NCBI GenBank assembly: GCA_000621185.1
Contig: KK211221.1
Location: 701,347 to 765,346, forward strand
Reading direction: 5' to 3'
Length of the DNA: 64,000 bases
DNA from: Franconibacter pulveris DSM 19144
Lineage (GTDB): Bacteria > Pseudomonadota > Gammaproteobacteria > Enterobacterales > Enterobacteriaceae
Shown here: positions 38,865-46,896 of the stretch, one piece after another
How the letters are laid out: each line of letters starts with the position of its first letter
Numbering within the stretch: position 1 is the stretch's first letter
Notes under the pieces: model-generated
What the model saw: the letters and a program-made list of their open reading frames with translations, nothing else
What the model was told of the DNA's origin: nothing
Databases searched by the model: none
Translations under genes and position numbers: made by a program

Positions 38865-38914
38865 GCGCGTCTCCCGCCTGAGAGCAAGGCCGGGCACCAG
38901 GCCCGGCATGAGAA

Positions 38915-39676
38915 TTAATGAACCGGAATAGGGTTTTCCGCCATCGCCTGGTTGAACTGGTTCACAAGCCCATGTTCGTTGCGGCCAGGGTTGTCGCGCA
39001 CCGGCAGGACGCGGTCGACAATCGCTTCCTCTTCACCCGCCGCCAGTTTCTCCAGTGTCTCGCGGATGAAATCATCCAGCGGCATGGCGCGCTCGTCGCC
39101 GCTTTTGTAGATAAGGTCGGTATCCACCCACGGCGGCGCAATCTCCACTACGCTTACGCTGGTATCACGCAGCAGGAAACGCTGAGAGAGCGTGTAGGAG
39201 TGGATAGCCGCTTTGGTGGCGGAGTAAAGCGCGGTGGCGGCAAGCGGCAGGAAGGCGAGCACCGAGCTGTTGTTTATCAGCCACGCCTGCGGCTGCTTTT
39301 TCAGGTGGTCAACAAAGGCGGCGCTGACGCGCACCGGGCCTAACAGATTGGTGGTGACAAGCGTCACCGCCTGGTCGTCATCCAGCGCGCCGGCGGCGTC
39401 GTCAAACGGCATGATGCCCGCGTTGTTGATAACCACGTTCAGCGACGGGTACTTGGCGATGAGCTGCTGCGCCGCCTGTTTAATCTGCTGCGGGTCGGTG
39501 ATGTCGAGCTCAACGAAATCCATACCTGGATTCGCCTTGCTGACCGCCTCCAGCAGCGCCCGGCGACGCCCGGAAATGATCACCTGGTTGCCAAGCTTGT
39601 GCAGCGCTTCTGCCAGCCCACGGCCAATACCGGATGTGCCGCCAGTGATGAAGATGGTGTTGTTGGTCAGTTTCAT
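38915..39676 (-). CDS. SDR oxidoreductase (DltE-like)
   Basis: A 253-residue short-chain dehydrogenase with the cofactor loop TGGTSGIGRG, NNAG, and the catalytic YSATK with the serine in NNSSVLAF. The basic residues after the second strand (SGRRRALL) suggest NADP. It is coupled closely to the upstream SDR gene (17 bp). Substrate unknown. Confidence 0.88.
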   Translation of the reverse strand: MKLTNNTIFITGGTSGIGRGLAEALHKLGNQVIISGRRRALLEAVSKANPGMDFVELDITDPQQIKQAAQQLIAKYPSLNVVINNAGIMPFDDAAGALDDDQAVTLVTTNLLGPVRVSAAFVDHLKKQPQAWLINNSSVLAFLPLAATALYSATKAAIHSYTLSQRFLLRDTSVSVVEIAPPWVDTDLIYKSGDERAMPLDDFIRETLEKLAAGEEEAIVDRVLPVRDNPGRNEHGLVNQFNQAMAENPIPVH

Positions 39677-39693
39677 GGTTTTCTCCAGATTTC

Positions 39694-40500
39694 TTATTGA
39701 GCGGCCTGGTAACGAGGCGCGGGTTTATTCACGGAAAGGTGTTGCATCATGGTCTGGCGAGCGGCTTCAAACGCCTGCCATTCGCTTTCGTCCTGCAAAG
39801 AGGGCAGCGTAATCAGCTCGCCGCGGTCGAAGCCGACAAGGGCGGCGTCCACCAGCGCCTGCGGCGTCATTACGATGTCTGGATCTAAATGCTCAAGCGC
39901 CAGCCCGCCGGTTTCCCAGAAGTCGGTGGCGGTCGCGCCCGGCAGCACCGCCTGCACCTGGATCCCCTGGCCGTGCAGTTCGTGGTGCAGCGACTGGCTG
40001 AAGGCCTGAACGTAGGCTTTCGAGCCGCCGTAAACGCCGTTTAAGATTTCCGGCGCGATGCTGACGATGGAGGCGATATTGATGATGGCCCCCTGCCCGC
40101 GCGCCACCATGCCCGGAACAACCGCGTAGGTCAGACGCGTGGGAGCAATGACGTTGAGATCTATCATCTGCTCCATGCGGTCAACATCGCTTTGCAGCAA
40201 AGCGGTATGGGTGCCGACGCCCGCGTTATTCACCAGCAGCGTGATGCTGGCGTCCTGACGCAGCTTTTCTTCCAGCGCGCGTAGCGCCTGCGGGTTGTTC
40301 AGGTCAACCGCCGCCACCTCCACGTTCTGGCGCGTTTCGGCGGAAATCTGGCGGGCCTGCTGGTTCAGTTTGTCGCGATTGCGGGCAACGATAATCAGGT
40401 CGTAGCCGCGACGCGCCAGGCGGTCGGCGTAAACGGCGCCGATGCCGCTGGACGCGCCGGTAATCACCGCGGTGCCTTTGTGCTCTGCTGCTCTGTTCAT
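39694..40500 (-). CDS. SDR oxidoreductase
   Basis: A 268-residue short-chain dehydrogenase: TGASSGIGAVYA, NNAGVGTH, serine in NIASIVSI, YGGSK. It is first in the SDR-SDR-MFS-regulator unit. GGAGAAGC precedes the ATG. The pattern is that of a quinone- or aldehyde-stress detoxification operon, which is only an inference. Confidence 0.88.
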   Translation of the reverse strand: MNRAAEHKGTAVITGASSGIGAVYADRLARRGYDLIIVARNRDKLNQQARQISAETRQNVEVAAVDLNNPQALRALEEKLRQDASITLLVNNAGVGTHTALLQSDVDRMEQMIDLNVIAPTRLTYAVVPGMVARGQGAIINIASIVSIAPEILNGVYGGSKAYVQAFSQSLHHELHGQGIQVQAVLPGATATDFWETGGLALEHLDPDIVMTPQALVDAALVGFDRGELITLPSLQDESEWQAFEAARQTMMQHLSVNKPAPRYQAAQ

Positions 40501-40860
40501 GCTGCTTCTCCGGTTCAGGTAAGGTGTTGTTGTGTTTGTGTTGTGTCGATGTTGTGTCGATGAACAGAGATTACGCGAACCCGGTATGACCTGAATGACG
40601 AATAGGGTAGTGATTCAGGACATCCTGCAAAAAGGTGGCGGAAAACCGTCGCGGTCGGTAAAGGGGGTTATTTACAGGAAGGCTTAATAAACGCCGGCGA
40701 CAATAAGCAAGGGAAAATGAAAACCAATGAAAATAATAAAAATAAAATGCGAGGCGGCTCGTAATTTAAAGCGGAGTGAAGAATGACAATTTATTAATAA
40801 CGGCAAAAGTACGCACTTCGCCGGAAATAAATAGCTGAGATAAGGCAGGTTATTTATTAT
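40501..40860. other. AT-rich interval before hok locus 1
   Basis: No gene is supported. The right part (from about 40690) is clearly richer in A and T than its neighbours. It should hold the promoter of the SDR operon on the left and of the hok-type mRNA on the right. Confidence 0.5.
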
Positions 40861-40908
40861 TTGCGCGGGCGCCTGAGGCTTTCTGGTTTCAGGCAACGTG
40901 TGGTTTCC

Positions 40909-40963
40909 AGAAAGATGAAGGCCCCGAGTTAATGACTTAACCCGAGGCCGACACATGAACCCA
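40909..40963 (-). ncRNA. Predicted Sok-like antisense RNA, locus 1
   Basis: The stretch opposite to the leader of the hok-type gene is co-linear with the Sok region of plasmid R1: on the plus strand CCAGAAAGATGAAGGCCCCG is followed by AACCCGAGGCC. The strand and limits come from the R1 arrangement; no promoter is proved. Confidence 0.45.
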
Positions 40964-41161
40964 AACAGTCATGATGTTAGCCTCTTACTCGCCTCACGGC
41001 AAGGAGAAAAGGCTATGAAGCACAACACTTCTGTATGGCGTCTGGTTATCGTCTGCGCGACGGTGCTGGCAATAATACTCCTTACCCGGGAAAGGCTTTA
41101 CGAACTCCGTTACCGGGATGGGGAAAAAGAGGTAACGGCTTTATTAGCCTGTAAGCCCTGA
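40955..41161 (+). CDS. Mok-like leader reading frame, in frame with the Hok-type toxin
   Basis: This ATG starts a 68-residue frame that runs into the toxin frame, like MokC with HokC in E. coli. The nucleotides TTAGCCTCTTAC and GGCAAGGAGAA just before the inner ATG are those of R1 hok. The leader frame has no good ribosome site of its own. In hok systems translation of mok opens the hok start and is the step blocked by Sok. Confidence 0.55.
   Translation: MNPNSHDVSLLLASRQGEKAMKHNTSVWRLVIVCATVLAIILLTRERLYELRYRDGEKEVTALLACKP
41015..41161 (+). CDS. Hok/Gef family type I toxin, locus 1
   Basis: A 48-residue membrane toxin. One transmembrane helix (WRLVIVCATVLAIILLT) is followed by the Hok signature, here RERLYELRYRDGEKEVTALL. 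Two things are odd: the conserved Cys of the LCE motif is Tyr, and the C-terminus ends LLACKP instead of AYES-like. Both suggest a weakened or decaying toxin. AAGGAG lies eight bases before the ATG at 41015. Confidence 0.8.
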   Translation: MKHNTSVWRLVIVCATVLAIILLTRERLYELRYRDGEKEVTALLACKP

Positions 41162-41174
41162 AAGTAAGCGTCTA

Positions 41175-41194
41175 CGCGGGGAGCAATCCCCGCG
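41175..41194 (+). terminator. Hairpin after hok locus 1
   Basis: CGCGGGGA-GCAA-TCCCCGCG is a perfect 8-bp hairpin without a T-run. In hok mRNAs such a stem near the 3' end is part of the fold-back structure. Confidence 0.5.
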
Positions 41195-41321
41195 AATCAG
41201 GCTGTCAGGATCATGCCCAACGGCGCCCTTTTTTCATTATTTTAATAACGGCTTTATGTAAGACGTTATTTATTTTCGCTTCCGCCCTGGCTTTTTCTTA
41301 ATTAATTAGCGCCAGGTTAAT

Positions 41322-42329
41322 TTATTCCGTCGTTAATTGCGAAAGGCGACTGGCGGTGCGCGCAATGTCTTCCTGCTCCACGCCCGCTACCAGCTCCGTA
41401 AGCGGACAGGCGGCGGCGATAAACAGGCGGCGCTGCTGGTCGTAGAGCACATCGACCAGGTTGATAAAGCGCTGCTGCGCGGCGGGGCTGACGCGCGCAA
41501 GCGGCGGCACGCCGTCAAGGAACCAGCGCTCATGCCCTTCGCACAGCGCCAGATAGTCCATTACCGCCGTGGGCGCCTCGCAAAGGCCAGCAAAAGTAAA
41601 ATGCAAAAACTCGCCCGGCGAGGAGGCGGCGTGCAGCGTGCGGTGGCCGACAGTCAGCGCAACCGCCCCGGAGGCGTCCGGCAGCCCCAAGGCCTGCCGC
41701 CGGGCCGCACTGGCGGGCCACAGATAAGCGCCTTCGCTGAAAACGCCGTGGCCCGTCGCCTGCTGGCGATAATCCCGCGGACCATTGAGCGCCATCACGG
41801 TCATGTGGCGCTCAATAAGCGCAATGGAAGGCACAAAGCGATCGTGATAAAGCGGGTTCGCCAGCAGCGCGCGCGGCGGATAGTTTGAGGTGAAGATAAG
41901 CGCCACGTTGCGCGCTATAGCCAGCGCTATCAGCCTTTTCACCAGCATCGCGTCGCCGATATCGTGCAGATGGAACTCATCAAAGCAGAGCAACCGCGCC
42001 TCGCCCATCAGCTCAAGCAGCGCGGCGTCCAGCCCCTGGCCGTTAAGCTGCTGATGCAGTTCGCGAAAGAAGGTATGAAAGTGGGCGCGCTTTTTTTGCG
42101 CCAGCGGCAGCGCGGCGAAGAAGCTGTCGACGATAAAACTCTTGCCGCGTCCGGGTTGCCCCCACAGGTAGAGCCCGGCGAAAGCGGCCCGGCGGCGCAG
42201 CAGCGTTTCGGCAAGCGTCTCCAGATGCCGGATGAGCCGCTGCTGGTCATTATCAAGCTGAATCCCTTTCTCCTGCGCTTTACGGTTCATCACGTCGGTA
42301 AAGTTCAGACGCGGTTCTTTCAGCAGCAT
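41322..42329 (-). CDS. ZapE/AFG1-like ATPase
   Basis: A 335-residue AAA-type ATPase of the AFG1/ZapE family: Walker A GQPGRGKSF, Walker B LLCFDEFHLHDI, sensor FTSNYPP. It is clearly different from enteric ZapE of the zapE-rplM region, so it is a second copy of another lineage. The ribosome site before the ATG at 42329 is weak (TTGAGAAAAACG). It is divergent from eat-eutBC; whether it has a link to ethanolamine use is unknown. Confidence 0.85.
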   Translation of the reverse strand: MLLKEPRLNFTDVMNRKAQEKGIQLDNDQQRLIRHLETLAETLLRRRAAFAGLYLWGQPGRGKSFIVDSFFAALPLAQKKRAHFHTFFRELHQQLNGQGLDAALLELMGEARLLCFDEFHLHDIGDAMLVKRLIALAIARNVALIFTSNYPPRALLANPLYHDRFVPSIALIERHMTVMALNGPRDYRQQATGHGVFSEGAYLWPASAARRQALGLPDASGAVALTVGHRTLHAASSPGEFLHFTFAGLCEAPTAVMDYLALCEGHERWFLDGVPPLARVSPAAQQRFINLVDVLYDQQRRLFIAAACPLTELVAGVEQEDIARTASRLSQLTTE

Positions 42330-42475
42330 CGTTTTTCTCAATCGTTTTGTGAATGAATTGTTATTTACCCATAAGCGGGCGTAATTTTCAAAAGCTTCAC
42401 CAAAAGGGCGCACGCCCTGCCACTTCACGAGGCAGCGCCTCATACCGGCGGGTGAAAAGTTGCCCGTTTTGCCGC

Positions 42476-42491
42476 TGGTACACTCCTTGCA
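42476..42491 (+). promoter_or_regulatory. Sigma-54 promoter of eat-eutBC
   Basis: TGGTACACTCCTTGCA agrees with the sigma-54 consensus TGGCAC-N5-TTGCA except for one base, with GG and GC exactly 10 bases apart. Transcription would start near 42502, about 29 bp before eat. Sigma-54 control needs an enhancer-binding protein; none is coded in this window. Confidence 0.85.
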
Positions 42492-42530
42492 ATAGCCCTG
42501 CGGGATATCCGTTTATTGGCGAGGTGAGTA

Positions 42531-43916
42531 ATGAGAATGCAAACCGAACAGTCCGGATTAAAACGCACGCTGGGCAGCTTCCGCCTGTGGGGCATTGCCG
42601 TGGGGCTGGTGATTTCCGGTGAATATTTTGGCTGGAGCTACGGCTGGTCGCAGGCGGGCACCATGGGTTTTCTTATTGTAGCGCTGGCGATAGCCGCCAT
42701 GTATTGCGCGTTTATTTTCAGCTTTACCGAGCTGACCACCGCCATTCCCCACGCAGGCGGCCCCTTTGCTTACGCCTACCGGGCATTCGGGCCAACAGGC
42801 GGGTTTATCGCTGGTTTCGCGACGCTGGTGGAGTTTGTTTTCGCGCCGCCCGCCATCGCCATGGCGATTGGCGCTTACCTCAACGTGCAGTTCCCTTCGC
42901 TCGATGCGAAATGGGTCGCCTGCGCCGCTTACGTTATCTTCATGACGCTCAATATTCTGGGCGTCGGCATCGCCGCGACGTTTGAGCTTATCGTGACCCT
43001 GCTCGCCATTTTCGAACTGCTGGTCTTTATGGGGGTGGTGTCGCCGGGCTTCTCGTGGAGCAACTTCACCGCCAACGGCTGGGCCGGGTCGGAAACCTTC
43101 AGCAGCCTGGCGCTGCCGGGGATGTTCGCCGCCATTCCGTTCGCCATCTGGTTTTTCCTGGCCATTGAGGGCGCGTCGATGGCGGCGGAAGAAGCCAAAG
43201 ATCCGAAACGCACCATTCCCCGCGCCCTCGGCGGCGGCATCATTACGCTGACCTTGCTGGCGGTAGGAGTGATGATTTTCGCCGGCGGCGTGGGCGACTG
43301 GCGCACGCTCTCCAACATCAACGACCCGCTGCCGCAGGCAATGAAAATCATCGTCGGCGCAAACAGCGGCTGGCTGCATATGCTGGTGTGGCTGGGGCTG
43401 TTTGGTCTGGTGGCGTCGTTTCACGGCATCATCATGGGGTACTCGCGGCAAATTTTCTCGCTGGCGCGGGCCGGATATCTGCCGGCAAGCCTCGCCAGAA
43501 TCAACCGTCGCACCCGCACGCCGCACCTGGCTATTCTTGCGGGCGGCGTGGTGGGCATTGCGGCGATTTTTTCTGATTCGCTCATCACCATTAACGGCAT
43601 GCCGCTGACCGCCAGCATTGTCACCATGTCGGTTTTTGGCGCTATTGTTATGTATATCGTCTCTATGGCGTCGCTGTTTAAGCTGCGCCGCAGCGAGCCG
43701 GGGCTGGAGCGCCCGTTCCGCGCGCCGCTCTACCCCCTCGCCCCGGCCTTCGCACTGGGCATGGCGGTGCTGTGTCTCGCGGCGATGGTTTACTACAACC
43801 TGGTGCTGGCGGCCATCTTCGCCGTCATGATGCTGGCGGGCTATCTGTGGTTCCGGATGACGGCCCGCGCCCGCGCCAGCGCCGCGCTGGACCCGCAATT
43901 GCGCGTCGCCTCGTAA
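42531..43916 (+). CDS. eat: Ethanolamine permease Eat
   Basis: A 461-residue APC-superfamily permease with 12 hydrophobic segments. The N-terminal GLVISGEYFGWSYGW, TAIPHAGGPFAYAYRAFGP and the block FFLAIEGASMAAEEAKDP are typical of the ethanolamine permease subgroup found with eutBC in Pseudomonas and Acinetobacter. GAGGTGAGTA precedes the ATG. It is 10 bp before eutB and shares its sigma-54 promoter. Confidence 0.92.
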   Translation: MRMQTEQSGLKRTLGSFRLWGIAVGLVISGEYFGWSYGWSQAGTMGFLIVALAIAAMYCAFIFSFTELTTAIPHAGGPFAYAYRAFGPTGGFIAGFATLVEFVFAPPAIAMAIGAYLNVQFPSLDAKWVACAAYVIFMTLNILGVGIAATFELIVTLLAIFELLVFMGVVSPGFSWSNFTANGWAGSETFSSLALPGMFAAIPFAIWFFLAIEGASMAAEEAKDPKRTIPRALGGGIITLTLLAVGVMIFAGGVGDWRTLSNINDPLPQAMKIIVGANSGWLHMLVWLGLFGLVASFHGIIMGYSRQIFSLARAGYLPASLARINRRTRTPHLAILAGGVVGIAAIFSDSLITINGMPLTASIVTMSVFGAIVMYIVSMASLFKLRRSEPGLERPFRAPLYPLAPAFALGMAVLCLAAMVYYNLVLAAIFAVMMLAGYLWFRMTARARASAALDPQLRVAS

Positions 43917-43926
43917 GGAGTCACTC

Positions 43927-45309
43927 GTGTACCAGACTACGCTTGCGCATACGGTTTACCGCTTCTCTTCTCTGAAAGATTTGCTGGCGAAAGCCTCCCC
44001 GGCGCGCTCCGGGGATGTGCTGGCGGGCGTCGCCGCGAAAAGCGCCGAAGAGCGCATGGCGGCGAAGATGGCGCTCGCCGACCTGCCGCTGCGCGAGCTG
44101 CTCAATAACCCGCTCATCCCTTACGAGCAGGATGAAGTCACGCGTCTGATTATCGACACCCACGACCGCGACGCGTTCTCCCCCATCCGTCATTTAACGG
44201 TGGGGGCGTTCCGCGACTGGCTGCTGGACGACACCACCACCTCTGAGACGCTCTCCCGGGTCGCGCCTGGCATCACGCCGGAAATGGCGGCGGCGGTGAG
44301 CAAGCTGATGCGCAACCAGGATCTGATCCTCGCCGCCAGCAAATGCCGCGTGGTGACGCGCTTTCGCAATACCATCGGCCTGCCAGGCCATTTAAGCGTG
44401 CGCTTACAGCCGAATCACCCGACGGACGACCTGCGCGGCATCGCCGCCAGCATGCTCGACGGGCTGTTCTACGGCTGCGGCGACGCGGTGGTCGGCATCA
44501 ACCCGGCGAGCGACAGCCTGCCAGTGCTGGAGCGGCTCAACTATATGCTCGACGATGTTATCAGCCGCTTTGCGATCCCAACACAATCCTGCGTGCTGAC
44601 CCACGTCACCAACACGCTCCAGCTCATCGAGCGCGGCGCGCCGGTGGACCTGGTGTTTCAGTCGGTGGCGGGCAGCGAGGCGGCCAACAGCGGCTTTGGC
44701 ATCAATCTCGCCCTGCTGGAAGAGGCGCGCGAGGCGGCGTTAAGCCTGGGTCGCGGCACGCTTGGCGATAACGTCATGTATTTCGAAACGGGCCAGGGAA
44801 GCTGCCTTTCTTCAAACGCGCATCACGGCGTCGATCAACAAACCTGCGAAGCGCGGGCCTACGCGGTAGCGCGACACTTTAAGCCGCTGCTGGTCAATAC
44901 CGTCGTGGGGTTTATCGGCCCGGAGTACCTCTACGACGGCAAACAGATTATTCGTGCGGGGCTGGAAGATCACTTCTGCGGCAAGCTGATGGGGCTGCCG
45001 CTCGGCTGCGACGTTTGCTATACCAACCACGCCGAGGCGGACCAGGATGATATGGATACGCTGCTTACCTTACTGGCGAACGCCGGGTTGACGTTTCTCA
45101 TCGGCGTGCCGGGGGCGGATGACATCATGCTCAACTACCAGAGCACCTCGTTTCACGACGCCCTCTATATTCGCCGCCTGCTGGGCCTGAAGCACGCGCC
45201 GGAGTTCGCCGCCTGGCTTGAGAAGATGCAGATTATCAACGCCCAGGGGCAGCTGCGGCTCACCGGGGCCAACCATCCGTTGCTGGCGGCGCTGCCGCAG
45301 GAGGTATAG
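43927..45309 (+). CDS. eutB: Ethanolamine ammonia-lyase large subunit EutB
   Basis: EutB with EutC uses adenosylcobalamin to split ethanolamine to acetaldehyde and ammonia. The 460-residue TIM-barrel subunit shows MRNQDLILAASKCRV, QPNHPTDDLRG, FQSVAGSEAANSGFGI and TCEARAYAVARHF. The start is GTG at 43927 with AAGGAGTCACTC upstream. No reactivase (EutA) or microcompartment shell genes follow. Confidence 0.96.
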   Translation: MYQTTLAHTVYRFSSLKDLLAKASPARSGDVLAGVAAKSAEERMAAKMALADLPLRELLNNPLIPYEQDEVTRLIIDTHDRDAFSPIRHLTVGAFRDWLLDDTTTSETLSRVAPGITPEMAAAVSKLMRNQDLILAASKCRVVTRFRNTIGLPGHLSVRLQPNHPTDDLRGIAASMLDGLFYGCGDAVVGINPASDSLPVLERLNYMLDDVISRFAIPTQSCVLTHVTNTLQLIERGAPVDLVFQSVAGSEAANSGFGINLALLEEAREAALSLGRGTLGDNVMYFETGQGSCLSSNAHHGVDQQTCEARAYAVARHFKPLLVNTVVGFIGPEYLYDGKQIIRAGLEDHFCGKLMGLPLGCDVCYTNHAEADQDDMDTLLTLLANAGLTFLIGVPGADDIMLNYQSTSFHDALYIRRLLGLKHAPEFAAWLEKMQIINAQGQLRLTGANHPLLAALPQEV

Positions 45310-45311
45310 CG

Positions 45312-46079
45312 ATGAGCACCCACGACGCCTGGGATCTGTTACGCCAGTTTACCGACGCCCGCATTGCGCTGGGGCGCAGCGGCGCCAGCCTGCCTACCCG
45401 CGAAGTGCTGAAATTCGGCCTCGCCCATGCGCAGGCGCGGGACGCTATTCATCAGCCTTTCGACAGCGAACCGCTGCGCGGCGAACTGGAGGCGCTGGGT
45501 CTGGAAACGCTCACTGTTCACAGCGCCGCCGCCGACCGCGATACCTATCTTCACCGCCCCGACTTAGGCCGCAGGCTGGATGAGGAGAGCCGCGCGCTGC
45601 TGGCGCGCCGTAAAGGGAATGCCGACCTGCTACTGGTGATTGGCGACGGGCTCTCTTCGCACGCCGTGCACCGCCAGTCCGTTGGGCTGATTCGCGCCCT
45701 GCTGCCCTATATTGAAACGCTCGGTTTAACGCTTGCGCCGGTGGCGCTGGCGCATCAGTCGCGGGTGGCGTTGGGCGATGATATTGGCGAAGCGCTCGGC
45801 GCGAAAGCGGTGGCTATATTGATTGGCGAGCGGCCCGGCCTCTCGTCGCCCGACAGCCTCGGGGTTTACCTTACCTGGAAACCCGAACGTTCGCGCATTG
45901 AGTCCGAGCGTAACTGCATCTCCAACATCCGGCCTGAAGGGCTGCCCTGGGAAGCGGCGGCGTTTAAGCTCGCCTGGCTGCTGGAGCAGGCTTTTTTGCG
46001 CAGGCTTACCGGCGTGAAGCTTAAGGATGAGAGCGACAACCCGGCGCTGCATGGCAAAGTAAAGCCGCTGCTGCGCTGA
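45312..46079 (+). CDS. eutC: Ethanolamine ammonia-lyase small subunit EutC
   Basis: The cobalamin-binding small subunit. At 255 residues it is of the short Pseudomonas type, without the about 40 extra N-terminal residues of the E. coli protein that serve microcompartment targeting. Motifs: LLLVIGDGLSSHAVHRQ, IGERPGLSSPDSLGVYLTW, RNCISNIRPEGL. It starts two bases after the eutB stop. Confidence 0.95.
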   Translation: MSTHDAWDLLRQFTDARIALGRSGASLPTREVLKFGLAHAQARDAIHQPFDSEPLRGELEALGLETLTVHSAAADRDTYLHRPDLGRRLDEESRALLARRKGNADLLLVIGDGLSSHAVHRQSVGLIRALLPYIETLGLTLAPVALAHQSRVALGDDIGEALGAKAVAILIGERPGLSSPDSLGVYLTWKPERSRIESERNCISNIRPEGLPWEAAAFKLAWLLEQAFLRRLTGVKLKDESDNPALHGKVKPLLR

Positions 46080-46155
46080 CCTCCTGCAAAGCGGGGTCGA
46101 CAGGCGCGCCGTTCTGTGTAAAAACGGTGTTTTACTGTTGAGAAAGGAAGCCGTT

Positions 46156-46725
46156 ATGACAGCGATTCCCGCCGCGCCTGAACTTCATACCGAACGCCTG
46201 CTGCTAAAACCGCTCGCGCCGGAAGATGCAGAACAGATTCAACAGACCTTTCCCCGCTGGGAAATTGTGCGCTACCTGGTGGCGAGCGTCCCCTGGCCCT
46301 ATCCGCCGGACGCGGCGCGGCATTATGTGAATAACGTGGCGCTGCCTGCGGCGGCGGAAGGCCGCGGCTGGTTCTGGACGCTGCGTCGCCGCGAAGCGCC
46401 GGCGCAGCTGATTGGCGTTATCTGCCTGCTGGATGAGCCAGACAACAACCGCGGCTTCTGGCTGGCGCCGGAGCAACAACACCAGGGGCTGATGAGCGAG
46501 GCGTGCCGGGCGGTAAACGACTTCTGGTTTACCGTACTCGATCGTAAGGTGCTGCGCGTGGCGAAAGCGCAGGCCAACGACGCTTCGCGCAATCTCTCAA
46601 ACCGAAGCGGCATGCGGCTTATCCGCCGCGAAAAAAAGCAGTACGTCAGCGGCGAGCTGGATTCCGAAGTGTGGGAAATTACGCGTGATGAATGGCTGCA
46701 AGTAAAGCAGGCGGATGGCGTTTAA
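46156..46725 (+). CDS. GNAT family N-acetyltransferase
   Basis: A 189-residue acetyltransferase of the RimJ/RimL-like group: LHTERLLLKPLAPEDA at the N-terminus, GFWLAPEQQHQGLMSEACRA at the acetyl-CoA site, and AQANDASRNLSNRSGM. AAGGAAGCCGTT precedes the ATG at 46156. Substrate unknown. Confidence 0.88.
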   Translation: MTAIPAAPELHTERLLLKPLAPEDAEQIQQTFPRWEIVRYLVASVPWPYPPDAARHYVNNVALPAAAEGRGWFWTLRRREAPAQLIGVICLLDEPDNNRGFWLAPEQQHQGLMSEACRAVNDFWFTVLDRKVLRVAKAQANDASRNLSNRSGMRLIRREKKQYVSGELDSEVWEITRDEWLQVKQADGV

Positions 46726-46896
46726 GGGATAACGCCGCGCTGCGCCGGGCGCCGCGCTAATAGTTTTTTATGGCTTCAGTTTAATTTTAGTGACGCTAAA
46801 CTCTTGAATAACACTTAAGTTTGGTATTGCAGTAAAAGTGTCACACTTCTCCCCTACCCTAAGATAATTCTTACTTCGTAACGGGTTATCTGTTTA

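Noticed and set aside
40684-40956. A 90-codon minus-strand frame left of hok locus 1
   Set aside because: It overlaps the hok leader in antisense, has no ribosome site, and its hydrophobic end comes from AT-rich DNA.
45312-46079. EutC as truncated
   Set aside because: It is 255 residues instead of 295, but this is the normal length of non-microcompartment EutC.
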